Assembly (NCBI GenBank): GCA_034687125.1
Contig: JAQGBZ010000639.1
Span: 1-23,821, forward strand
Source of the DNA: Neelides folsomi
Lineage: Eukaryota > Arthropoda > Collembola > Neelipleona > Neelidae
Length of the DNA: 23,821 nt
Reading direction: 5' to 3'
Below, in pieces: positions 9,085 through 20,676 of the stretch (position 1 is its first letter; every line of letters begins with the position of its first letter). The translations under genes and the position numbers were made by a program. Below the pieces are notes generated by a model that ran no database searches, was not told the origin of the DNA, and saw only the letters and a list, made by a program, of their open reading frames with translations.

Positions 9085-11167
9085 TTAAATTGGTTTGCAC
9101 ACTTTATAACCGAAATTATCCGTTTGGCATTCTCGCTCTTTTGTACAATCGGAATTTTTCTCGCATTCGCAATGCTGTTCAATGGAGCAATGTGTTACTC
9201 TTGGATCAACATTGGTTAAGTTTGATTTTCCCATAAGCCTCAAACCAAAATAATTCATAAATGTTCCATTTGGGTCATATTTATTCATCACGTTTTTAAA
9301 AAGATCCAATTGTTCATTCTGTTCAATGTATTTAGTCGAATGATAAAAAAGTCCATTTTTGGCCCAATGAGGTCGCCCATCAAATTCCTTTACCTTAAAT
9401 GTTAAATATAATTAAATTATTTACCATTTGTTAAAATTACACAAGTTTATTAAATTTATAAAATTAGACAAGGGAATTAAATTTAATTAAATTAATTATT
9501 AAAATTTTAATTAATTACCAAACATTGAACTAGTGCTTGAAATGATTCCAAATAAGTCCTGGAAGTATTAAATCGATCGTCCCGCATCGGAGTGGTAATT
9601 TCAAAAAATACCGTATCCCTTCCATTAGCCATAGACATATATCCGTCAGAAGCTTTTGCGAATCGGATAAAAACTCCAAATAATGGAAATTTAGAATTAT
9701 AATGTGCGAATATTTCCTTCAGCTTTTTAACAGCAGGTTCAAAATTATCAACACTAATTGCAATTTCATCCCAAGAATCATAAAGAGAAGCGTTTCCGTA
9801 ATCCCATCTGCAACTTGTTCCACAAACCGATGTGAGAACATCTTTCGCCCAACCAACGCCGGGATTTTTTAAATTTTCACCGTCTTCGGTCAAGATCGGT
9901 TCCCGCCCTTGGACTTTCTGATGCCAAGAAGCTTTTGTGTATTCACTTAATTGGTTTAAAAGCTCAAGGTTGAGTGTCGATTGGGCGCGTTCAAATAAAA
10001 ATCCCAGAACGGCGGTTGTTTTTAAACTCAATTTAGGAAAAACGGTATTTTTAACTTCTCCGCTTGTATTTTTGTTAACGTATGTCCCTTCCGATGTGAC
10101 GACATCGTTGGAAGATGGAAACCAATACATTTGGAAATAATCCAAATTTCTCGCTTTCTTCATGGCAGTTCCATTAGTTAAAATTGACTCGGGTTGCAAT
10201 TTATTTTCAATGGAAATTTTGTAATTTCTCACGATTCTTAGCGTCACATCGACCACAAACCCAAGAAGCCCGAGATGAGTTTTGAACGCTTTGAGTTCTT
10301 CCGGATCGTCGATTCTTCTTCTTTTTCCTTTTCCATCCACAATGGTCATTTGAACCAAAAGGTCGGAGATTGAACCGGGATTTTTTAAAGTTGACCCGTG
10401 AAATGAAACCGCAATTCCGCCACCTACCGTCATTCCACCAAATGTCGGCGTAACTTGGAGACTATAACCTGACTTGTGTAATGCTTCCAATAATTCAACA
10501 ATCGTTACTCCGGTATCGACCTAAAGTTGATTTAAGTTAAATTAAATTAAAACTAATTGATAGGTTAGTTTAATAAATTAATTGGTTCAAAAATAAAATT
10601 TTTATCGCAACATATAGTAATTTTAGCCATTTTTAATTTTTTTTGTTAATTCGATATTAAATTAATTATTTACCTTAACGGTCATGAATCTTTTGTTTCT
10701 GTCGTTAATTTCAATTTTTTTAAAATTAATTGTCTCGAGTGGAATTCCCTGAGTACAAATGACGTCTGTTCTGCTTCCACGATGATGTCCGATGGCTTTA
10801 ACAGTTGTGCCATTCTTTACAGCTTCTCTGATGATCCTTCGTACTTCATTTATGTCTTTGGGAGCAATAATTGGGGATTGTGGCGTGCAAAGAACTGAAG
10901 GTTGATAAGCCGTGTAATTGTATTCACTAACTTGGCTAAAGGAGAATTAAAAATAAAATTAAGGATTGTAACTTAACTGTAAAATGATATTTGGATGGTT
11001 CAGCAATGTAACATTTCTTATATACATACATATTTAAAATTTACTAAATTAATAATTAATTACTGATAATTTTAATCATCTTACAAAATTTGGCGTTGTT
11101 CATAACAAATGATCAATTTGTAATTAGCAAAAGTAAAAAAGAGAGACAAAATCAAATATGACTTCAT
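9085..11167 (-). CDS. Secreted FAD-linked oxidase, L-gulonolactone oxidase-like (VAO/PCMH family)
   Basis: Four exons on the minus strand (11167-11085, 10935-10674, 10520-9519, 9393-9085) join in phase to 551 residues. The first 20-odd residues (MKSYLILSLFFTFA...) are a signal peptide, so the enzyme should be secreted or lumenal. A PCMH-type FAD domain follows: a PSVLCTPQSPIIAP segment, VKAIGHHRGSRTDVICT, and PTFGGMTVGGGIAVSFHGS. The C-terminal half ends with the family motif FDGRPHWAKNG and a PNGTFMNYFG stretch. Known relatives oxidise aldono-1,4-lactones, with vitamin C as one possible product; the actual substrate here is unknown. The cofactor segment has GHHRGS where covalent-flavin members have a GxxHS-type motif, so FAD may be bound without covalent attachment. 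After the enzyme fold comes an extra tail of about 35 residues with six Cys (HCSIEQHCEC...KVCKPI). The start is the ATG before the signal peptide. Confidence 0.85.
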
Positions 11168-12292
11168 TTTGTAAAATGTAAATTGATAAAAATATGAAAA
11201 TGATAACGAAGTTAATTTATATATTTTAATCGTCAATGAGCATTTGACATTTATTGAAATGCACAATGGATTTTATATTTATTTTATAATGGAATTATTA
11301 TTTATATAATGGTTTCTTTAAATAATAAAAACCAGTTAGGTACCTCTTGTTATTTAAATCATTTACTTATTTTTATTGATTTTGAAAAGGGTTGGTAAAT
11401 TTCCCGTATTTTTAAATTATGTGTAAATTTAAATTTTTCATCGATCTATATTTACTTATGTATGTAACGCAAATGATAATTTTTAACATATTTCAAGAAA
11501 TAATAAATATTATATATTTACTAGCATTAAATTTTATACCTTAAATCATTAATAATTTAAGAGAAGATTTATTTAAATACTATAGGATATATAAGAACAT
11601 AATAAATATGTTGTAAATGATACAAAATGAAAATTTTTGAACTTTCAAATTTGATTACAAAAGGGAAATTTTTTTACTCATGCACGTATTAATGATAAAT
11701 TGAATAAATGAATAATTATGTCAAATCTTTTATGTTTAACTTTTATTCAAAAAACATTTAATCTGCAAATTTGAATTATATTAATATTTAAATCAAAATA
11801 TTTAAATACAATAATTTTTAAGTTATTGATTGATTCACTTGAAATGGTTTTTGTGTAGTCATCCTACGGGTCTTCTGATTACGAGATTAATGCTCTTTAA
11901 GTTCTACAAATTTAATTTATTTGTTGGAACCAACAAATAAATCTTTCAGTTGTTACGTCATATGAAAAAAATAATGTAAATATTTTTTAACAATTTGAAA
12001 TTCGCTAATAAAATTATTAACATATACATTTTACATTTGCGTTGGTTACTATTGAATAAACCCGGAACAATATTTAGACAGGTGATACTATTGAAATTAA
12101 TAATAAAATGAGAATAATCCCTTTTACAATTTAATGAATTATTGCTAATAAATAAACATTGTTAAAATTGTATTTTGAATTAAAACAATATTAATCAAAA
12201 ATTTTCAAGGAGTTGAAATTTATGATTATATTTCCTTCAATCGCATATCCAATATATGTACATGTTATATGTTTAAAAGACCAATGTTCTAT
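11168..12292. other. AT-rich non-coding gap upstream of the FAD oxidase gene
   Basis: This stretch of more than 1.1 kb should include the FAD oxidase promoter on the minus strand, but I cannot identify a convincing TATA-Inr pair. The only structures noted are a perfect palindrome at 11915-11942 and a weak tRNA-like sequence near 11860-11910 that does not fold properly. Confidence 0.4.
11915..11942. repeat. Perfect 13-bp inverted repeat with 2-bp centre
   Basis: Arms ATTTATTTGTTGG and CCAACAAATAAAT are separated by AA. It is too tight for an RNA hairpin loop at full length, but could be a protein-binding palindrome or a cruciform. No gene lies beside it. Confidence 0.7.
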
Positions 12293-12301
12293 GTATGTAA
12301 G
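12293..12301. repeat. Left target-site duplication of the foldback element
   Basis: GTATGTAAG, repeated exactly at 13039-13047 on the other side of the element. Confidence 0.8.
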
Positions 12302-13038
12302 GGTCAAAGTCCAGGACGCGGGCCTGTTTCGGGCAACCATTGCCCGAAAAGAGGCAACCATTGCCCGAAACGGGCAACGTTGTCCGTTAAAATATGAACG
12401 TTGCCCTTTAAGATCTGAACCTTAATTTCATATTCTACACGTGATAAATAAAGTGGTCAAGGTTCAGATCACGGGCTAAATTTGGGTAACCGTTACCTAC
12501 TTTTAGGTAACCGTTACATACTTTAGGTTAGGTTAGGTTTAGGGTCAAGGTCCAGATCACAGGATAAATTTGGGTAACTCTAACCTACTTTTGGCTAATT
12601 GTTACCTACATTTAGGTAACCGTTACATACCTTTAGGTAACATAACTTAACCTAACCTAAGCTAACCTAAAGTAGGTAACAGTTGCCCAAAAGTAGGTAA
12701 CGGTTACCCAAATTTAGCCCGTGATCTGGACCTTGACCACTTTATTTATCATGTGTAGAATATGAAATTAAGGTTCAGATCTTAAAGGGTAACCTTCATA
12801 TTTTGACGGGCAACTTTCCTAATCTTGCGGGCAACGTCCATATTTTGTCAGGCAACCTTCATATTTTATTGGGCAACCTTAATATTTTGGCGGGCAACGT
12901 TCATATTTTAACGGGCAACGTTGCCCGTTTTGGGCAATGGTTGCCTCTTTTCGGGCAATTATTGCCTCTTTTCGGGCAACCATTGCCTGTTTTCGGGCAA
13001 TAGTTGCCCGAAACAGGCCCACGTTCTGGACTTTGACC
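12302..13038. mobile_element. Mutator-like foldback/MITE element (737 bp), nearly all inverted repeat
   Basis: The element begins GGTCAAAGTCCAGGAC and ends with the complement of GGTCAAAGTCCAGAAC. It is flanked by the perfect 9-bp duplication GTATGTAAG. The 9-bp duplication and long terminal inverted repeats point to the Mutator superfamily. Both arms contain degenerate GGGCAAC/GTTGCCC blocks, then a shared stretch around TAAATAAAGTGGTCAAGG, then GGTAACCGTTACC blocks, and TTAGG-like runs near the centre. The terminal words GGTCAAGGTYCAGATCAC recur inside the arms, so the element grew by internal duplication. It has no transposase and its short open frames are repeat artefacts. Confidence 0.78.
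12787..12915. repeat. 21-bp minisatellite inside the right arm of the foldback element
   Basis: About six copies of a unit like GGGCAACNTTCATATTTTNNC. The left arm has essentially one copy (near 12367-12410), so the arms differ in length through expansion of this unit. Being 21 bp it gives an apparent heptapeptide frame (GNVHILT-like) that should not be read as a protein. Confidence 0.75.
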
Positions 13039-13047
13039 GTATGTAAG
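13039..13047. repeat. Right target-site duplication of the foldback element
   Basis: GTATGTAAG, identical to 12293-12301. Confidence 0.8.
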
Positions 13048-13139
13048 TAAATGAAAATTATAAGGATAATGAGAAAAAAGTAGCAATGAGATCTTGTTTG
13101 TAATTCTGGATATTTCATCCCCTCCCTCAATGAAGTGAA

Positions 13140-13175
13140 TATAAACAGTATCTTTACTTCTCTCTCGTTGTCAGT
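13140..13175 (+). promoter_or_regulatory. Core promoter module: TATA box and TCAGT initiator
   Basis: TATAAA at 13140 and TCAGTC with its A at 13173 are 33 bp apart. Flanking words match the module at 7371-7406 (CCCTCC upstream, GAAGTG before the TATA box, a TCCTT stretch after the initiator). A 26-codon ORF (13202-13282, begins MYHISVKEHPILS) follows about 29 bp later. It points into the 3' end of the convergent esterase gene, so any transcript would be short or antisense. Confidence 0.35.
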
Positions 13176-13201
13176 CTCTCTCGATCCTTGGAATCTACAA
13201 T

Positions 13202-13282
13202 ATGTATCATATATCCGTTAAAGAACATCCAATTCTGAGTGAGAGTCAGCGACTTCTTGAATTGTTCCTTGTTAACCGATAG
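13202..13282 (+). CDS. Small ORF of unknown function (26 aa) behind a TATA/Inr module
   Basis: ATG at 13202 lies 29 bp after the putative start of transcription at 13173. The 26-codon frame ends at TAG 13280-13282 and has no recognisable domain. It is reported because of its promoter context only; it may well be a chance frame or the first exon of a transcript I cannot trace. Confidence 0.12.
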   Translation: MYHISVKEHPILSESQRLLELFLVNR

Positions 13283-13566
13283 CACGGAGCACATGCCGAT
13301 ATGTGTGAATTGATGTCCCGGGTCTTGCAGAAAATGTGCGAGTATCTTTGAATGATACTTAATTTTGGAAATTGTTTTTATATATGGTCTACCATGGTCA
13401 ACGCATTTAAAAAAATCACCTTTAATCTGTACGTGTAACTATTATGTATTTACATATTATGATTTGACATAAATTATTAATTATTACTAGTTGAATAATC
13501 GTATTCGTGATTTTTGTTAGTTAGTATTTTAATAAATGAAAAATGTAAATATTAATAAAATGAGAT

Positions 13567-13572
13567 TTTATT
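13567..13572 (-). terminator. Candidate polyadenylation signal of the esterase gene
   Basis: AATAAA on the minus strand, 28 bp downstream of the TGA at 13602-13600. Confidence 0.5.
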
Positions 13573-13599
13573 TAACATGATCAAAATTAAAAATTTTCA

Positions 13600-16787
<3,188 letters not shown>

Positions 16788-18167
16788 TTTATTTTCTCAA
16801 CTTATTATTTTAAGTTTAATTTAAGTTTAGTTAAGTTTAATAAAATGATTGTTATTTTAACCAACGATGAAAGCCGACTAAATGAAATTAAAATAGTAAG
16901 GAGTAATTAACGAAACAGTATCATAATCCCCATTCGACCTTTAATCAAAACGAGACATTCTTCAACATTGACATTTGACACATTTGACATTATTAACTGT
17001 TATGATTAGAGAGATTTGTAATACGCAACAAGTTAAAGTTGTTAAAGCATGAAAGCAATTAAATCCTCGTCTTAACTCAAATTCATTTTTAAGATAAGAA
17101 GCTCAAAGTTCTCCACCTACTTTTTAATCTTAATCACAAGATGAAGAAATCCTGCACGTGAAAATATTAAAAACAGATTACATAACTCATACACATACTA
17201 TGGATAATCTAATTATGAATACATATAAATATTTAACTATTTCTTTCATTCATGAATAATCTATATTTCGTATGCTTAAAAGTACATAACTACATAAGTA
17301 ACATACTATATAAGTTACAAATATTTATATATACCTATGTTACATATTTATACTTATTGTTAATATTATATTTTATAATCTATCAATTTACTATTTTTAT
17401 TAAATAATCCAAATTTAAATAAATTTCGCATTGATCAACAACATCATGGGTATGGATAAACCTGTATGTATGGAAAAGAATATTTAACAGTTTTTTTTAT
17501 CAAAACTCCTTTACTTCTCTTTATATTAATGATTTGAATCATTACTTTTGATATATGTATCTAAAAATCCTTGCATGAAAAAGTTGTCTACTGATAATGG
17601 TAGATATTTTTTTAATTATTTATGTACATAACCTTATTCGCTATATCTACCTGTATATGGTATATGTTCTAGTACTTATGTATATAAAATATAATTTATT
17701 TAAGTCTTATAACATTCATGTTAAGACTTTGAATCTGACTGTGAATTTAAAAGGAAAATGAAAAAATTGCATTCTCATTATTTTTTATTCAATTGAAAAA
17801 ATTTCATAGATATATAAAAATCTATTTGATATTTTTATTCGTCCATTTATTCCATTAAGATATATCCATTTATTTATCCATAGAGGATATTTCATCAAGG
17901 TTAAACAACTTCCACTTTTTCATACATGATAGATAATAACCCGAGGCGTGAAAAGTTACATAAGCAAATGCATTTGGCCTATTCATCAAATATTTAAGTT
18001 TTCTCCATTAGACGAAAACTATCCAACGTTTGTATTATTATCTTCACTAACAAAACCTTTGAAGATTATTATTAAAACTTATCATTTTATTTTGCACAGA
18101 TGTATAAATATTAAATTCTAATATAATTCTGTATACTGTATGAAATTTCGTTTTTATAATTATTAAA
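16788..18167. other. Divergent intergenic region between esterase and P450
   Basis: This 1.38-kb AT-rich spacer must carry the promoters of the esterase (leftward) and the P450 (rightward). TATAAATA at 18103-18110 is the most plausible TATA box for the P450, about 65 bp before its ATG, but I see no good initiator at the right spacing. I see no further gene, repeat array or RNA. Confidence 0.4.
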
Positions 18168-20215
18168 ATGTTTATCGTAGTTTTTCTTTTGGGTTTTATT
18201 ACTTTATTGTTATTTGCAAATAGTACACGAAGAAAGAAGAATTATCCTAAAGGTTAAAATTTCCTATATCAATCCATATTTATCCAAATATTTTAATTAA
18301 ATTGAATATACTATACAGACAATAAATAAAATAAATGAGGGAATAATTAAAATGTTATTGAAGGTCCATGGCGTCTTCCAATAATTGGAAATTTACATCA
18401 ACTTGCAGGAGAATCCCCTCAAAAGGCTTTGTTAAAAATGAGTGAAACCTATGGACCAATATTTTCTCTTAAATTCGGCACTTATGAGTAATAAATAAAT
18501 ATTTTTAATTCTATTTAGTTAATATTGCATTTATATTAAATTTAAAATATTAATAATAAATATTTATCTGAATTAAAAATGTTAATTATATTTTAGAACA
18601 ATTGTAATTAACGATGTGAAATTAATGAGAGAAGCAATGAGTCATCCAGGAATGGCTGGAAGACCTGAATGGCCCCAATTTGTTGGACGAACAAACGGAA
18701 TAAGAAAAGGCAAAATATAACATTAATTGTTAATTGTAGCTAATTTGACTGATGGCGCTTAATCAAAATTTAAATATACTAATATATTTAAATTTAAATT
18801 CACATAATCTCAATTAATAATTTAATTGTTATTATTTATTCTTTAGGACTTATAGTGACCGAAGGGAAGGAACATACCGAACAAAGGAAATTCGCATTGA
18901 AGATCCTTAAACAATTGGGAATGGGCGCTCGGTCAACTGAAGGTTTAATTGTTGAGGAAATCCAAGAGCTGATGGAAAATATTAAATTGGAAAATGGGAA
19001 ACCAATTGAATTGGATAATTTGTTTAATGCAGCTACAGTCAACGCTCTCATGATCTTTTTATTTGGACAAAGGAAAGATCAAAAAGATCCTGAATTTAAT
19101 AAAAACATGCATTACATAAATGGGTAAAATTTTAATTGATTAAAATAATCATTTTAATTTAAAAAATAATTAATAGAAATTAAATAACAAGTGAGAAACT
19201 TAAATAAAAATTATGTATTGAAAAATTCTCAGATTGACTCCCAACAAAAAGTCAATGAAAGCTTTGATGATCGTTTTCCCCTGGTTGATCAAAATATCCA
19301 AATATTGGTCCGGATACGAAGACACAATGAAGGGATTCAAAAGCATTGAAAATTACATTAAAACTATTATTAAAGAACATGAAAAAAGTCGAATTGAAAA
19401 TCAACCCAGGGATTACATCGATGCCTATTTTGACGAAATTGAGAAAACAAAAGACCAAAGTTCAACCTTTTATGGCGAGACAGGAAGAGACAGAATGGTT
19501 TGGATGGCTTTTGACATTTTTGCAGGAGGTTTGTAAAATTAATTAAATAAATTAAAATATTAAAAATTAATTATAAAGTTAAAATCAAAATTTTACTATT
19601 TATTTCTAACTTTAATTTTATAATAATTTAGGAGTTGAAACAACGCGCCATTCAGTCGCATGGTCTTGTGTGATATTCGCTAGCTTACAAGACTGCCAGA
19701 CTAAATTCCGAGACGAGATGAAAAAAGTGACCGGAAATCGAGAACCTTCACTTTCAGATCGTCGAAATATGCCCTATGTTGAAGCATTCATCCATGAAGT
19801 TTTACGATATTCCTCTTTGCTGTATTTCGGAGTTCCTCGAAGAACAACCGAAGAAGTTGAAATTGTCGGATATAAAATCCCAGCAGGAATAAAAATCTTA
19901 GGAAATTTATATGCAGTTCATTTTGATGAAAAATACTGGGGAGATCCGGAAAACTTCCGTCCTGAGAGATTTATCAATCAAGATGGAAGCATTCAAAAAC
20001 ATGAAGCTTCTTATGCCTTTGGCTCAGGGAAAAGAATTTGCCCGGGAGAGAATTTTGCAAGAGATGAAATGTTTTTGTTCACGACTCAATTGATTAGCAA
20101 TTTTCAAATTCTCCCGGATTATACGAATCCCGAACCTCCACATTTTAGAACGTTTAATACAACATTTACTTGTAATCCTGTTTATAATAAAGTGTGCTTT
20201 GTTAAATTGAAATAA
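18168..20215 (+). CDS. Microsomal cytochrome P450, CYP2 clan
   Basis: Six exons (18168-18252, 18364-18487, 18597-18709, 18847-19123, 19233-19528, 19632-20215) join in phase to 492 residues, normal for the family. The N-terminus is a membrane anchor (MFIVVFLLGFITLLLF) followed by basic residues and a proline-rich hinge (YPKGPWRLPIIGN), as in endoplasmic-reticulum P450s. Landmarks: GLIVTEGKEHTEQRKFAL (helix C region), I-helix AGGVETT (A/G-G-x-E/D-T-T), K-helix HEVLR (ExxR), PERF, and heme loop FGSGKRICPG with the ligand Cys at 20039-20041. It should be a monooxygenase using P450 reductase; the substrate cannot be told from sequence. The overall style resembles arthropod CYP2-clan enzymes, including CYP15/18/304/305. 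Intron 3 has a GC donor (AAAAG|GCAAAA at 18710). Confidence 0.92.
18710..18846 (+). other. GC-AG intron 3 of the P450 gene
   Basis: Exon 3 must end AGA AAA G to join GA CTT ATA and give the RKGLIVTEG motif. The intron begins GCAAAA and ends TTTAG. Reading on without splicing meets a TAA two codons later, and no GT donor is available nearby. Confidence 0.8.
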
Positions 20216-20308
20216 GAACCATATTGGTACTTTTAATGATAATTTGGAAAAAACTATTGTTTAAAGATTTAATCAACATTTGCTAATTAGAAACAAAAAA
20301 TTAATGAA

Positions 20309-20314
20309 AATAAA
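20309..20314 (+). terminator. Candidate polyadenylation signal of the P450 gene
   Basis: AATAAA about 95 bp downstream of the P450 stop codon; another overlaps 20331-20338. The convergent F-box gene has its own candidate signal at 20384-20379 on the other strand, so the two transcripts end nearly back to back. Confidence 0.45.
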
Positions 20315-20378
20315 ACTTTAATGAATTTTAATAAATAAAGTCAAGATCAAAAGAATTCATTCATTTACTAATATATAA

Positions 20379-20384
20379 TTTATT
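20379..20384 (-). terminator. Candidate polyadenylation signal of the F-box gene
   Basis: AATAAA on the minus strand, about 295 bp downstream of the F-box gene stop; other signals are possible in this AT-rich stretch. Confidence 0.3.
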
Positions 20385-20579
20385 TCTTTTCGTTAAATCA
20401 TGAATTGCGTAGGAATGTTTCGTAAATATAATTATTCATCACCATAATAAAGACATTTGTGATTAATGATGACATTCATTATAAAAATCACTAAAATTGT
20501 GAATCATTAACAATATTAGAAATGGATAATTAAGAAATACTATATAAATTAAATGTACACCAAAAGAATATAAATACCT

Positions 20580-20614
20580 TATAAAGTATAGTGACTCAAG
20601 TTTCAATATCAGTC
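20580..20614 (+). promoter_or_regulatory. Possible TATA plus TCAGT initiator, antisense to the F-box gene 3' end
   Basis: TATAAA at 20580 and TCAGTC with its A at 20611 are 31 bp apart. No gene follows on this strand; transcription from here would run antisense through the F-box gene. It may be chance. Confidence 0.22.
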
Positions 20615-20676
20615 TCATTGATATGATTAAAAGAATAATAATATTGTATTATACATACAGGAATTGAGAAATGAAT

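Noticed and set aside
11855..11915. tRNA-like sequence on the minus strand (CTCGTAA loop)
   Set aside because: Anticodon-stem pairing fails and no proper T-arm or B box is present; at best a decayed relic.
12518..12673. Interstitial telomere array
   Set aside because: Only a few imperfect TTAGG units occur and they merge into the element's own GGTAACC-type repeats.
12803..13003. Open frame with heptapeptide repeats (GNVHILT-like)
   Set aside because: It is a by-product of a 21-bp minisatellite within the foldback element; overlapping frames on the other strand are equally open.
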